Below, piece after piece: positions 19,346 through 33,779 of a stretch of 64,000 nucleotides of DNA. The stretch lies in assembly GCA_011033025.1 (NCBI GenBank), contig WFMF01000008.1, positions 1,307,001-1,371,000 of the forward strand, given 5' to 3'. The notes beneath the pieces were generated by a model. It was given only the letters and a program-made list of their open reading frames with translations, had not been told where the DNA came from and did no database searches. The number at the start of each line of letters is the position of its first letter. Within the stretch, counting starts at the first letter, position 1. A program made the position numbers and the translations under genes. This DNA is from Beroe forskalii (Eukaryota > Ctenophora > Nuda > Beroida > Beroidae).

Positions 19346-20152
19346 TGACACCAGTCTATCTTGACACCACTTTTCCTTGACACCACTTTTCCTTGACACC
19401 ACTTTTCCTTGACACCACTTTTCCTTGACACCACTTTTCCTTGACACCACTTTTCCTTGACACCACTTTTCCTTGACACCACTTTTTCCTTGACACCACT
19501 TTTCCTTGACACCACTTTTCCTTGTTTTCACCACTTTTCCTTGACACCACTTTTCCCTTGACACCACTTTTCCTTGACACCACTTTTTCCTTGACACCAC
19601 TTTTTCCTTGACACCACTTTTCCTTGACACCACTTTTCCTTGACACCACTTTTTCTTTGACACCACTTTTTCCTTGACACCACTTTTCCTTGACACCACT
19701 TTTTCCTTGACACCACTTTTCTTTGACACCACTTTTCCTTGACACCACTTTTCCTTGACATCATTTTTTCCTTGACACCACTTTTCTTTGACACCACTTT
19801 TCCTTGACACCACTATTCCTTGACACCACTTTTTCCTTGACACCACTTTTCCTTGACACCACTTTTCCTTGACACCACTTTACCTTGACACCACTTTTTC
19901 CTTGACACCACTTTCACACTTTTCCCAAACACCCGAGATTGACATTTTTTTCCACTTTTCGACACACCACCACCACCACTTTTCCTTGACACCACTTTTC
20001 CTTGACACCACTTTTCCTTGACACCACTTTTCCCATGACACCACTTTCCTTGACACCACTTTTTCTTGACACCACTTTTCCTTGACTTTTCCCCAAGACC
20101 CACTTTTCCTTGACACACTTTTTTTTGACACCACTTTTCCTTGACACCACTT
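19346..20152 (-). repeat. 16-bp satellite, array B
   Basis: Clean to about 19,910, then increasingly irregular spacing and substitutions up to module copy 2. Confidence 0.95.
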
Positions 20153-20475
20153 TTCCTGTTTCCTTTCATAACTTTGATTTCGACAAAGTCCTCCGAGGGA
20201 AGACAAGCCAAAGGTGTGATTCTGATCTCCGAAGAGATTCAGATACACATGGAACAGTTCTTACCTCAAATTTGATTGTAATTAGTAGTGTTGTTAAGTT
20301 TAAAACTGCGGATAGAGAGTGTTCATTGAATAATAAGTGTTCCGAGCTTCATCTTGCATTGTTTGAAATTCGCTCGAATCACCATCATTGTTTTCCTTGA
20401 AAGCTTTTACCTCAGGACATGTGATTACAGTATTTCATAACAATAATGTCAATTTGGAGGTGTTTGATAATTTTC
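20153..20475 (+). repeat. Satellite-associated module, copy 2 (shortened)
   Basis: Retains ATAACTTTGATTTCGACAAA and AATTTGATTGTAATTAGTAG, with the open frame broken by indels. The 3' half is rearranged and incomplete. The damage may be real or a consensus artefact. Confidence 0.8.
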
Positions 20476-23400
20476 CTTGACACCACTTCGATATTTCCAT
20501 TATTCCATGACAACATTTCACTTTGCCACTTTTCACTCACACCACTTTTCTTGTGACACCACACAAATTGGTGATTTTTTTTTCCTTCACACCAACCGTC
20601 CTTGAACACCACTTTTCCTTTCACCACTTTTCCTTGACACCACTTCTCCTTGACACCACTTTTCCTTGACACCACTTTTCCTTGACACCACTTTTTCTTG
20701 AAGCCTTGACACCACTTTTTCCTTGACACCACTTTTCCTTGACACCACTTTTTCTTGACACCACTTTTCCTTGACACCACTTTGTTTCTTCCCCGCCACA
20801 CCACTTTTCCTTGAATCAACCTTTACTTGACACCACTTTTCCTTGACACCACTTTTCCTTGACACCACTTTTTCTTGACACCACTTTTCCTCGACACCCC
20901 TTTTCCCTTGACACCACTTTTTCCTTGAATACACTTTTCCTTGACACCACTTTTCCCTTGACACCACTTTTCCTTGACACCACTTTTCCCAACACCACTT
21001 TCCCTTGACACCACTTTTCCTTGACACCACTTTTCCTTGACACCACTTTACCTTGACACCACTTTTTCCTTGACACCACTTTTCCTTGACACCACTTTTC
21101 CTTGACACCACTTTTCCTTGACACCACTTTCCTTGACACCACTTTTCGTTGACACCATTTTTCCTTGACACCACTTTTCCTTGACACCACTTTTCCTTGA
21201 CACCACTTTTCCTTGACACCACTTTTCCTGGACACCACTTTGCCTTGACACCATTATTTCCTTGACACCACTTTTCCCCGACGCCGCATTTCCTTCCCAC
21301 CACTTTTCCTTGACACCACTTTGTCCTTGACACCACTTTTTCCTTGACACCACTTTTCCTTGACACCACTTTTCCTTGACACCACCACTTTCCTTGACAC
21401 CACTTTTTCCTTGACACCACTTTCCTTGACACCACTTTTCCTTTGAACCACTTTCCACTTTCGCGACAAATATTTCCTTGACACCACTTCCTTGACACCA
21501 CTTTGTTCTTGACACCATTGTTTCCCAATGTACCACTTTTCCTTTGTCACTTCATCTGACACCACTTTTCCTTGACACCACTTTCCTTGACACCACTTTT
21601 CCTTGACACCATCTTCCTTGGCACCACTTTTTCCTTTTCACCATCACTTTTCCTTTGACACCACTTTTCCTTGGCACCAACCTTTTCTCGACACAACCTT
21701 AATTTGACACCCTTTTCCTTGACATCACTTTTCTTGGACACCACTTTCCCATGACACCACTTTCCCTCGACACCACTTTCCTTGACACCACTTCCCCTTG
21801 AAACCACGTTTTCTTGACACAACTTCACCCTTGACACCACCCTTCCTTGCCGCCATTTCTCCTTGACACCACTTTTCCTTGACACCACTTTTCCTTGACA
21901 CCACTTTTCCTTGACACCACTCTTCCTCGACACCAATTTCCCCTAACACCACTTTCCCTTGACACCACTTTTCCTTGGCACCACTTTTTCCTTGACACCA
22001 CTTTTCCTTGACACCACTTTTTCCTTGACACTTTCCACTTTCACCACTTTTCCTTGACACCACTTTTTCCTTGACACCACTTTTTCCTTGACACCACTTT
22101 CCCTTGACACCACTTTCTCCTTGACACCACTTTTCCTTGACACCACTTTTCCTTGACACCACTTTTCCTTGACACCACTTTCTCCTTGACACCACTTTTC
22201 CTTGACACCACTTTTCCTTGACACCACTTTTCCTCGGCACCACTTTCCCTTGACACCACTTTTCCACTTTGTTTTGACACCACTTTTCCTTGACACCACT
22301 TTTCCTTGACACCACTTTTCCTTGACACCACTTTTCCTTGACACCACTTTTCCTTGACACCACTTTTCCTTGACACCACTTTCCCTTGACACCACTTTCC
22401 CTTGACACCACTTTTCCTTGACACCACTTTTCCTTGACACCACTTTTCCTTGACACCACTTTTCCTTGACACCACTTTTCCTTGACACCACATTTCTTTC
22501 AATCATTCGTGACATTGACCCCTCTTTCCCACGCACCACCACTTTTTGTTCGCACCTCTTTCTTGACAAATTTCCCGACATGACACCACTTTTTCCTTTG
22601 ACACCACTTTTTCTTGATAAAGTTTTCTTGACACCAAATAAAAGGTGTGACACCACTTTTCCTTGACACCACTTTCCTTTCTTACACCAAATTTGACACC
22701 ACTTTTGTTGACATCACTTTCCTTGACACCACTTTTCCTTGACACCACTTTTGTGACACCACTTTCCCTCATCACCACTTTCATACCACTTTTCCTTGAC
22801 ACCACTTTTCCTTGACACCACTTTTCCTTGACACCATTTTTCCATGACACCACTTTTCCTTGACACCACTCTTCTTCGACACCACTTTTCCTTGACACCA
22901 TTTATCCTTGACACCACTTTTCCTTTTTTCACCACTTTTCGGCAGACACCACTTTTCCTTGACACCACTCTTCTCCCTTGACACCACTTTCCCTTGACAC
23001 CACTCTTTCCTTGACACCACTTTTCCTTGACACCACTTTTCCTTGACACCACTTTTCCTTGACACCACTTTTCCTTGACACCACTACTTCCCTTGACACC
23101 ACTTCCCCTTGACACCACTTTTTCCTTGACACCACTTTTCCTTGACACCACTTTTCCTTGACACCACTTTTCCTTGACACCACTTTTTCCTTGACACCAC
23201 TTTTTCCTTGACACCACTTTTCCTTGACACCACTTTTCCTTGACACCACTTTCCTTGACACCACTTTTCCTTGACACCACTTTCCTTGACACCACTTTTC
23301 CTTGACACCACTCTTCCTCGACACCAATTTCCCCTGACACCACTTTCCCTTGACACCACTTTTCCTTGGCACCACTTTTTCTTTGACACCACTTTTCCTT

Positions 23401-23889
23401 GACACCACTTTTCCTTGACACCACTTTTCCTTGACACCACTTTACCTCGACACCACATTTCGTTGCCACCTCTTTTCCTTGCCACCACTTTTCCTTGACA
23501 CAACTTCACCCTTGACACCACTTTTCCTTGACACCACTTTCCTTGACACCACTTTTCCTTGACACCATTTTTCCTTGACACCACTTTTCCTTGACACCAC
23601 TCTTCCTTGACACCACTTTTCCTTGACACCACTTTTCCTTGACACCATTTTTTCTTGACACCGGATTCACCACTTGACACCACTTTTCCCGACACCACTC
23701 GTGCCTTGACACCACTTCTCCTTGACACCACTTTTTCCTTGACACCACTTTTCCTTGACACCACTTTTCCCTGACACCACTTTTGCTTTGCACCATTCTT
23801 ACTTGACACCTTGACACCAATGGTGCTTGACACCACTCGTGCTTGACACCACTCGTGCTTGAAACCACTCGGGCTTGACTGTGACACAA
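20476..23889 (-). repeat. 16-bp satellite, array C
   Basis: About 3.4 kb of monomers with point variants. It ends in boundary monomers CTTGACACCACTCGTG at about 23,826-23,875, directly before module copy 3. Confidence 0.96.
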
Positions 23890-24415
23890 CTCACCATTTT
23901 CACACGCTAAACAATCTGAGATTGCGAAGGGTGAATGATACCTTTTCATAGCTTTGATTTCGATAAAGTCCTCCGAGGGGAAGACAAGCCAAAAGGTGTG
24001 ATTCTGATCTCCGAAGAGACTCAGATACACATGGAACGGTTTCTTACCTCAAATTTGATTGTAATTAGTAGTGTTGTTAAGTTTAAAACTAAGGATAGAG
24101 AGTGTTCAGTGAATCTAAGTGTGGTGTTACGATATTTCCTTGTGTTTGAAATACGAGATATCATCATTGTCAGCAGCATTGAATTTCACTCATCATAGGA
24201 CATGTGATTACAGTATACTGCATAGCAATAATTTCCATTTGGAGGTCACGTGATAATTAGATTGAAAGCACGGCTAATTATTCCATGTAAGGAGATAATG
24301 AGGCTTGCTGTGCTGTGAGCTTCATGCTGCATTGTTCGCAGAGTGTGAAACAAATCATCAATCACATGACTATCAGTGTTTTTAGAGCGGTTAGCCTTGA
24401 CGGAAGAAAGGCTTG
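23890..24415 (+). repeat. Satellite-associated module, copy 3 (intact)
   Basis: Full module. Its open frame begins with a true ATG at 23,935 and runs 87 codons to 24,198. By eye it is the same as copy 5 along its length, including the preceding boundary monomers. Confidence 0.92.
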
Positions 24416-27400
24416 ACACCAGTCTCTCTTGACACCAGTCTATCTTGACACCACTTTTCGTTGACATCACTTTTCCTTGACACCATTTTTCCTTGACACC
24501 ACTTTTCCTTGACACCACTTTTCCTTGACACCACTTTCCCTTGACACCACTTTTTCCTTGACACCACTTTTCCTTGACACCACTTTTCCTTGACACCACT
24601 TTCCCCTTGACACCACTTTTCCTTGACACCACTTTTTCCTTGACACCACTTTTCCTTGACACCACTTTTTCCTTGACACCACTTTTTCCTTGACACCACT
24701 TTTCCTTGACACCACTTTTCCTTGACACCACTTTTCCTTGACACCACTTTTCCTTGACACCACTTTTCCTTGACACCACTTTTCCTTGACACCACTTTCC
24801 CTTGACACCACTTTTTCCTTGACACCACTTTCCCTTGACACCACTTTTCCTTGACACCACTTTTCCTTGACACCACTTTCCTTGACACCACTTTCCTTGA
24901 CACTTTTTCCTTGACACCACTTTTCCTTGACACCACTTTTCCTTGACACCACTTTTCCTTGACACCACTTTTCCTTGACACCACTTTTCCTTGACACCAC
25001 TTTTTCCTTGACACCACTTTTCCTTGACACCACTTTTCCTTGACACCACTTTTCCTGAAGCCTTGACACCACTTTTCCTTGACACCACCTTTTCCTTGAC
25101 ACCACTTTTTCCTTGACACCACTTTTCCTTGACACCACTTTCCCTTGACACCACTTTCTCCTTGACACCACTTTCCCTTGACACCACTTTTCACTCAGGC
25201 AGACACCACAATCAATCCATTCTTGTTCAGTTTTCAGGTGTTTTTAGAGCTGCGTGGCCAGTCCAATCTGAGTTGACACCACTTTTCCCTTTTCCATTCT
25301 TGACACCACCATCTTCTGTTGACACCATGCCGAACATTCCATTTTCCTTGACACCACTTTCCTTGACACCAAACTTTTCCTTGGTCACCACTTTTTCCTT
25401 GACACCACTGGTTGCGCCTGACATTGACCGACCACTTTTCTTGACACCACTTTTCCCCTGACACCACTGTTCCCCGGAATCAATTTCTTTCTCCTTTGGA
25501 CCGGCCCAGTGCGTTGAGGGAACTTTCCCTGACATCACTTTGATAATCGTGACATTACTTTCATGGATACACCACTTTTCCTTTACACCACTTTTTCCCT
25601 TGACACCACTTTTCCTAGAACACCACTTTTTGCGACACCACTTTCCCTTGACACCACTTTTCCCTTTCCCCAGGTGGACACCACTTTCCCTTGACACCAG
25701 GTTGACACCAAATGACACCACTTTCTCCTTGACACCACTTTTCCTTGACACCACTTTCCCTTGATCAGTATAATTTTTCAATGTCACCATTTCCTTGACA
25801 CCACTTTCCTTGACACCACTTTTCCTTGACACCACTTTCAATACTACTTTTCACCGACACCACCTTTTCCTCACCGCTTTTCCTGACACCACTTTGCCTT
25901 GACACCACTTTTTTGTGTCACCACTTTCCCGCGGATCACCACTTTCCCTTGACACCACTTTTCTTCACCACCACTTTCCCTGACACACACTTTTCCACTT
26001 GACACCAGGGCAAACCCTGACACCACTTTTTCTTGGGTGTCACTTTTCCTTGACACCACTTTTCCTTGACACCACTTTTCCTTGACACCAAAGTTTCTGG
26101 TTGTTGTTTCTTTTCCAGTGATCCAGATTTAACCGTACATGACACCACTTTCCCATTCCCGCATGGTGACACCACTTTCCCTGACACCACCGCTTTCCAC
26201 TGCATCAAACACCATTTTCCTTGACACCACTTTTCTCAATGTGATCCACTTTTCCCGAGTTTCGTGACCACTTTTGGTCGTTCGCATTTCTTCTCTACAC
26301 CGTCCAAAAGGGCCTGTGAATGACATTTTCACTTGATACCACATGACCGTGTTTCACCGCTCAAGGTAAATTTCCTTGACACCACTTGTCCCTTGACAAG
26401 TTTTCTGCTACCTCTCACAGAGGTTCCGCAGACAAAGCTTTGGATGTGACACCAGATATTTTTGGGGTGGTTTTCCACCGATACCACTTTTCGTCCGACA
26501 CCACTTTTCATCTTTGACATCACTTTCCTTGACACCACATTTCCTTCCATACCAACAATTTTCCATTTGAGACACCACTTTTAATTTGACACCACTTTGC
26601 CCTGCAGTTCGACTTTGACCGGCAAGGATTTGACATGATCCATCTGTTTCACCACTGTCCTTGCAGTTTCTTTGACACCACTTTTTTTCAATCAAAAAGA
26701 CTTTTCAGTTTTCTATTCAGGAAAGTGCCGAGTTTTCCTTTTGACACTAAACCATTTTCCACAAGTTTGTGGATGACACCACTTTCCCGCTTGACACCAA
26801 ATTGACACCACTTTTCATGACACCACTTTCTCCTGACACCACTTTTCCTTGACACCACTTTTGGAGGGTGACCACTTTTCCTTGAAGGACTTTTTCCTTG
26901 ACACCACTTTTCCTTGTTTGGCAGAAATGACACCACTTTTCCTTGATGTTTTGACTTGCCCCAATTGGTAGCACCATTCTTTTTGAAAGCACATGCTTCA
27001 CTTTCCTTGATGAAGTATCCCGTGACACCTGCCGCCGAAACCACTGAACTCCTGACAGTCCCTTTCCTCTACACCAGAATATGCGACACCACTTTTCCCA
27101 GTTTCATTGACTGTTTTCCTTGACCCCATTTCCCAAGGTCACCACTTTTCCTTCACCACTTTCCCTTGACACCACTTTCTCGATAACACCACTTTCTTCC
27201 TACGAGAAGGCATGACACCACTTTTCCTTGACACCACTTTTCCTTGATGACACCACTTCACCTTGACACCACTTTTTTTCCTTGACACCACTTTTCCTTG
27301 ACACCACTTTTCCCTGACACCACTTTTTCCTTCTTCCACACCACTTTTTGTGGTGGTCACCATTTTCGATGACTTCCATCTTTCCTTCTCCACCACATCC

Positions 27401-27569
27401 TTCACTTTTTCACCACTTTTCAAACCTTTACACGTATGTCAGCTCCACTCCCGTTGAAGGACCATTTCATGACACCACTCGTGCCGCCACCGTCACTTCT
27501 TTTCCCTGACACCATTCGTCCATTGACACCACTTGGACATCCTCTTGCAAGTTCACTGTTTCTTCATCC
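24416..27569 (-). repeat. 16-bp satellite, array D (clean, then corrupted)
   Basis: Regular to about 25,195. After that, monomer fragments alternate with unrelated-looking short inserts. A damaged remnant of the module's right end (GTGTTTTTAGAGC) lies at about 25,240. Confidence 0.85.
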
Positions 27570-28200
27570 CACCATTTTTGAGAGATGGCACTGTCTGTCA
27601 ATTACGTGCTTCCCAAGATTGGAATGTCGATGAAACACTCGATCGTGCTCCAAAGTCCTGTCAACCCTCCAGTCCGACACAAGTTTGTGACACCACTTTT
27701 TGATTTTGAGAAATTTGAGTTACTCCAACGGGCTTGTCAATATTTTCCTCCTGTTTCAGCTCAAAAAACATGTCTTCTCGAACCCATTCGAACCACTTTT
27801 CCTTGCTCCTCACTTTCTCATTGCTGACACCATGCCGTTTTCCATTAGAGTCACCAGTGAATCTAAATGTTATGTTTCGATATTCCCTTTTGAAATCCCG
27901 AGGGCATCATCATTGTCAAATGCATTGATTCTGATCAAACTCATAGGACAGATCCATCCACCTTGGTCTTACACCACTTTCCAATGTCAGTATTGATGGA
28001 GTCACGTTTTGCCGCTCCATGGATTTGTTCGAAGATAATTATTCCATGTAACCAGGGTTCTTGTGTTTGAAGCCACTTTATCTTCATTGTTCGCGAGATC
28101 ACACCTTTCCCATTGATCAATCACACCTGCACAAGTTCCTTCAAACCACTTTTCTATCTTACGAATAAAATTTCCTTGGAGGACACCACGTTGTTTATTC
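27570..28200 (+). repeat. Satellite-associated module, copy 4 (heavily corrupted)
   Basis: Recognisable landmarks in order are GTGAATCTAAATGTTATG, CATCATTGTCA, CTCATAGGACA, AATTATTCCATGTAA and TTCATTGTTCGC, with many substitutions and indels between them. The landmark order proves homology to the module. Confidence 0.65.
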
Positions 28201-29040
28201 CAATTGATCCTTGACAAAGCCCAGACTTTCCACTTTTCTGCCACCACTGTCATGAACCACTTTTTCCTGTTGGGTGGTTTTTTCCTTAGACACCACTGTC
28301 CACGGTTAAGAATCGCACTTTTTCATGGAGGGGTATGGAGTCCAAAAGTCACACCCTCCAGCAGTGGACACCACAAACCTTGGCACCACTTTCCCTTGGG
28401 GGCAGATCACCACGGTTGACTTTCGCAAGCACCGACCCACTTTTCTATGACACCACTTCCCTGTGTACACCAATTTTTTTATGCGCACCACCTGTCCTTG
28501 ACAATCACTTTTCCTTGACACCACTTTCTTAAAGAAGATAAGATACCACTTGTCGGCTAGATACCACTTTTCAGCCTTTTGACACCACTTTTTCCTTGAT
28601 CTATCCACTTTTTTCCTAGATTACCAGATTTCCAGTATGACACCACAAGCCAGACAGATGTACCCGTAGCCAGCCAGTATCCCTGTGTGGGGCCACTGTG
28701 TGGATTGACACCATTTTCTATCAGCAGAACCCTCCTCCAGGGGAGACCCCCAGCCACAGCCCTTTCGACACCACTTTCCCTTGACACCACTTTTCCTTGA
28801 CACCACTTTCTCTTTGACACCACTTTTCCCTGACACCACTTTTGCTTGGCACCATTCTTACTTGACACCGGATTCGGGCTTGTCACCACTCGTGCCCGAC
28901 ACCGCTCGTGCTTGGCACTGCTCGTGCTTGACACCACTCGTGCTTGACACCACTCGTGCTTGACACCACTCGTGCTTGACACCACTCGTGCTTGACACCA
29001 CTCGTGCTTGAAACCACTCGGGCTTGACTGTGACACAACT
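28201..29040 (-). repeat. 16-bp satellite, array E with boundary monomers
   Basis: Irregular to about 28,780; 28,625-28,765 is not satellite. It ends in a run of CTTGACACCACTCGTG monomers (28,925-29,010) leading into module copy 5. Confidence 0.85.
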
Positions 29041-29507
29041 CACCATTTTCACACGCTAAACAATCTGAGATTGCGAAGGGTGAATGATACCTTTTCATAG
29101 CTTTGATTTCGATAAAGTCCTCCGAGGGGAAGACAAGCCAAAAGGTGTGATTCTGATCTCCGAAGAGACTCAGATACACATGGAACGGTTTCTTACCTCA
29201 AATTTGATTGTAATTAGTAGTGTTGTTAAGTTTAAAACTAAGGATAGAGAGTGTTCAGTGAATCTAAGTGTGGTGTTACGATATTTCCTTGTGTTTGAAA
29301 TACGAGATATCATCATTGTCAGCAGCATTGAATTTCACTCATCATAGGACATGTGATTACAGTATACTGCATAGCAATAATTTCCATTTGGAGGTCACGT
29401 GATAATTAGATTGAAAGCACGGCTAATTATTCCATGTAAGGAGATAATGAGGCTTGCTGTGCTGTGAGCTTCATGCTGCATTGTTCGCAGAGTGTGAAAC
29501 AAATCAT
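29041..29507 (+). repeat. Satellite-associated module, copy 5 (left part)
   Basis: Matches copy 3 by eye, with an 87-codon frame from ATG 29,084. It is cut at 29,507 by a transposon and resumes at 32,121-32,215 after an 8-bp duplication. Confidence 0.92.
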
Positions 29508-32120
29508 GGCTAAAAAATGGGTGGACTTAACTCCGCCGCGGACCCGCTGCGGACCCGGTGGACCCGCTGCGGGTCCGCCGCGGACTCCACTAAAGTCCAC
29601 CATAAAATTTTTTGGTGGACTTTGGTGGACCCGCAGCGGACTTTTCAAAACTCCGCCGCGGAGTGGTGGGTCCGCTGCGGGTCCGCTCGGGCTCCGCCGC
29701 GCACTGGTGGACAGTCCACCGAAAAAGTCCACCAAAAAAGTCCACCAGGAAAAAAAGTCCGCCGTGGATTGGAGTCCACCGCGGAGTTTTTGTCCACCGG
29801 TGGACTCCTCAGGTGGACATGGACTCCACCAGCGGACTTTGGTCCACTGGCGGAGTCCACAGGTGGAGTCCACAGGTGGATTCCACCAGCGGAGTCCACA
29901 GGTGGATTCCACCAGCGGAGTCCACAGGTGGACAGACCCGTAGACAGAGGGGGGGCTAGGGGGGGTGCAGCCCCCCTCGGAAGAAAAGGTACCATTCAAA
30001 AAATAGTGAGAATAAAAGTTTTTCGACTGATAATCATAATATATACTTTGGCTTGGTTAAATAGTGGCTGTTTAATCTTATTCTGACTGTTATAGCTCGT
30101 TTATATTTGAGTGTATACTTTTTCGATGCTCTCATTATCGTCCTTTACATTTCCTGTACATTTCTTTATTGTAAAAATCATCCTGCAGCACCCTAATTTC
30201 CCTAGAATTTTTCGGGGGCTCCGCCCTCTAACCCCTGGCAGGGGCTCGCCCCTGAACCCCGCTGGGGGCTGCGCCCCCAGACCCTGGCGCAGCTTGCTTG
30301 CTGCGCAAGGGCCCCTCCCGGAAAAAAATCCTGGCTACGGGCCTGCAGGTGGAGTCCACAGGTGGAGTCCAACTCCACCAGCAGAGTCCTCTCGCGGATA
30401 ACATTTTTGGCCCCGAAATTCCATGATTTTATGGTGAAATAGCCGTCAAATCGCTCAAAATTTCCATGAATTGCGGACGTCCGCATTATGTCCGATATAC
30501 CTTATCGGACATAATTATCACGGACTTTAGTTTCACGGACATAAAACTTCACGGACATTAATATTCACGCTCGATCCAGCCACTTCAAATTCCAAAAAAT
30601 CTTCAAAATTATCGGCTCGATTTCTCCCATTTTCCCCCTCTTGAATGCTTGAATTGAAGATTTTTTCAATATTTTTCTTTAATAAATATGATAAATTTTC
30701 ATATTGCAGGTACTAAGCATTAAAAAGAAGCATAATTTCCTTACAAATTCTATTATTTGCGCATTTCAAGAGAGGAGGTCAAAAATTTTGCGTCTCTACC
30801 CTATAAATTTTAGGACGAAATGCCGGACTTAATTTTCACGGACCTGAATATTACGGACATTAGTATCACGGACAAAATTTTCACGGACATTAATATTCAT
30901 GCTGAGGTGCTCAGCGTGAATTTAATGTATGTGATAATTATGTCCGATAAGGTAAACGGGGCTGAGTGACGTCACAGATCCGAAGGTCAATTTTCTCTAT
31001 CCTAAACCTTACGGAGACTCTTACCAAAACCCTTACAGTTACCTTAATCCTGACCTAAACCTAACAAATCCCTGACCCTAATCCCGACCATAACCTTCAA
31101 AGCGCTAGATGCGCTTGATTATATTTTTCTGAGTGACGTCATTGTCATGGAAAATGAAGGCTCTCGTTTATGGGAGACGTATTGGCCAGAATCCCCAGGA
31201 CCCTCTCAGATTTGGGCTAATATCAACTTTTGGTGGTAATTTAATTATCCCCATTTGTCTTAAAAAAGAGGTGTGACATGTTTATTTTGGTCAAATCCTT
31301 AATTTCCTTGACGCACGTTCGCACCAGGACACACCCTTTTTCCAATTCCAGCTGGAAAAAAGCATTGAAATTACTATTAGGGTTTCTAGATCGCGGACGT
31401 TTGCGACAAGGGGGAGGAGGGATCTGAAATGTCCTTGCACGTCCTTTATGGATGGCCCCAAGTTGATTTTGAAATATCGATCAAATCTGAGAGGGTCTAC
31501 TCACCCCTCCCCCTCGTTGCGACGCCCTTTATGGATGGTCCCTTTGAAATATCGACCGAATCTGAGAAAGCTATGTGTACACATGGCACTCCTTTCCAAA
31601 AACCACAGGTACAGCCCTAATGGCGGAGTCCACTGGCAGAGTCCACTGGCAGATTCCACCAGTGGAGTTTACTGGTGGACTCCACCAACAATTCATCCAC
31701 TGGCGGAGTCGAGTCCACTGGCGGATTCGAGTCCACTGGCGGAGTTGGAGTCCACTGGCGAGTCGAGTCCACCAGTGGACTCCAGTGGTGGAGTCCGCCA
31801 GTGGACTCCACCAGTGGACTCCGCCCTTGAGTCCACCGACTCCGCGGACATGTTTTACCTTCACAATTATTTTAGTCCACGGTGGACTTTTTTGGTGGAC
31901 TTTTCGGTGGACTGTCCACCAGTGCGCCGCGGAGCCCGAGCGGACCCGCAGCGGACCCACCACTCCGCGGCGGAGAGTTTCACTCATCCACATGTGGGTC
32001 CACCAAAGTCCACCAAAAATTTTTATGGTGGACTTTAGTGGAGTCCGCGGCGGACCCGCAGCGGGTCCACCGGGTCCGCAGCGGGTCCGCGGCGGAGTTA
32101 AGTCCACCCATTTTTTAGCC
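29508..32120. mobile_element. Foldback transposon 1, 2.6 kb, 8-bp target duplication
   Basis: Ends are GGCTAAAAAATGGGTGGACT and its exact complement. Target duplication CAAATCAT lies at 29,500-29,507 and 32,121-32,128. Arms of about 0.45-0.5 kb are built of GTGGACTCC / CCGCGGAGTCC-type short repeats. The interior holds a GC-rich palindromic tract (30,200-30,330), a nested inverted-repeat element (about 30,500-30,955) and a repeat bounded by TGAGTGACGTCA (30,962-31,145). No transposase is seen, so it is non-autonomous. The 8-bp duplication fits the hAT group among others. Confidence 0.88.
30500..30955. mobile_element. Nested inverted-repeat element inside foldback 1
   Basis: The left end ACCTTATCGGACATAATTAT is complementary to the right end ATAATTATGTCCGATAAGGT. 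Internal copies of TTCACGGACATTAATATTCA occur near both ends. No coding content. Confidence 0.7.
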
Positions 32121-32215
32121 CAAATCATCAATCACATGACTATCAGTGTTTTTAGAGCGGTTAGCCTTGACGGAAGAAAGGCTTGACACCAGTCTCTCTT
32201 GACACCAGTCTATCT
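32121..32215 (+). repeat. Satellite-associated module, copy 5 (right part)
   Basis: Resumes at the duplicated CAAATCAT and runs through GTGTTTTTAGAGCGGTTAGC to the first satellite units, matching the end of copy 3. Confidence 0.9.
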
Positions 32216-33779
32216 TGGATGCCAATTACTCTTTCGTTGACATCACTTTCAAGTTGACACCATTTTCCTTGACACCACTTTTCCTTGACACCACTTTTCC
32301 TTGACACCACTCTTGACACCCTTTTGACACCATACTTTTTACCACCTTGACACCACTTTTCCTTGACACCACTTTTCCTTGACACCACTTCCCCTTGACA
32401 CCACTTTTCCTTGACACCACTTTACCTTGACACCACTTTTTCCTTGACACCACTTTTTCCTTGACACCACTTTTCGTTGACATCACTTTTCGTTGACACC
32501 ACTTTTCCTTGACACCACTTTCTTTCTTCTCTTTGACAATCACTTTTTCCTTGACACTACTTTTCCTTATTGACACCACTTCCTTGACACCACTTTTCTT
32601 GACAATTACATTTCTTTACCTTGACACCACTTTTTCCTTGACACCACTTTTTCCTTGACACCACTTTTCGTTGACATCACCATTCTTACTTGACACCATT
32701 CTTACTTGACACCGGATTCAGGCTTGACACCACTCGTGCCCGACACCGCTCGTGCTTGGCACTGCTCGTGCTTGACACCACTCGTGCTTGACACCACTCG
32801 TGCTTTACCTTGACACCACTTTTTCCTTGACACCACTTTTTCCTTGACACCACTTTTCGTTGACATCACTTTTCGTTGACACCATTTTTCCTTGACACCA
32901 CTTTTCCTTGACACCACTTTTCCTTGACACCACTTTTNNNNNNNNNNNNNNNNNNNNNNNNNNNNNNNNNNNNNNNNNNNNNNNNNNNNNNNNNNNNNNN
33001 NNNNNNNNNNNNNNNNNNNNNNNNNNNNNNNNNNNNNCCACTTTTCCTTGGCACCACTTTTTCCTTGACACCACTTTTCCTTGACACCACTTTTCCTTGA
33101 CACCACACCACCCGGCACCACTTTCCTTGACACTACTTTTCCTTGACACCACTTCCCTTGACACCACTTCCCTTGACACCACTTTTCCTTAACCACTTTC
33201 TTCTGACACATAACTGAAGCCTTACACCCTTTTCCAACACCACACCGCCAACACCACTTTTCCTTGGCGCCACTTTTCCTTGACACCACTTTCCTTGCTT
33301 TTATTTACTTTTCGCCAACTTCCTTTCGAAACCACTCTTTCCTTGACACCAGTCTTTCCTTGACACCACTCTTTCCTTGACACCACTTTTCCTTGACATT
33401 ACTTTTCCTTGACACCACTACTTCCCTTGACACCACTTCCCCTTGACACCACTTTTCCTTGACACCACTTTTCCTTGACACCACTTTTCTTGACACCACT
33501 TTTTCTTGAAGCCTTGACACCACTTTTTCCTTGACACCACTTTTCCTTGACACCACTTTTTCCTTGACACCACTTTTCCTTGACACCACTTTTCCTTGAC
33601 ACCACTTTTCCTTGACACCACTTTTTCCTTGACACCACTTTCCCTTGAAACCACTCTTTCCTTGACACCACTCTTTCCTTGACACCAGTCTTTCCTTGAC
33701 ACCACTCTTTCCTTGACACCACCTTTTCCTTGACACTCGTGCTTGAGACCCCTCTTGGGCCTGACACACCACAACATTT
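32216..33779 (-). repeat. 16-bp satellite, array F, contains an assembly gap
   Basis: Satellite with irregular segments. A stretch of about 78 bp at 32,423 recurs at 32,806, and boundary monomers at 32,715-32,805 are followed by more satellite and not by a module. Both suggest mis-joined reads around the gap. Confidence 0.85.
32938..33037. other. Assembly gap, 100 N
   Basis: Exactly 100 unknown bases inside the satellite, which is a conventional scaffold gap size. The true length is unknown. Confidence 0.99.

Noticed and set aside
29427-29999. Ser/Pro-rich open frames in the arms of foldback 1
   Set aside because: They are by-products of GTGGACTCC-type short repeats in the inverted arms, present on both strands.
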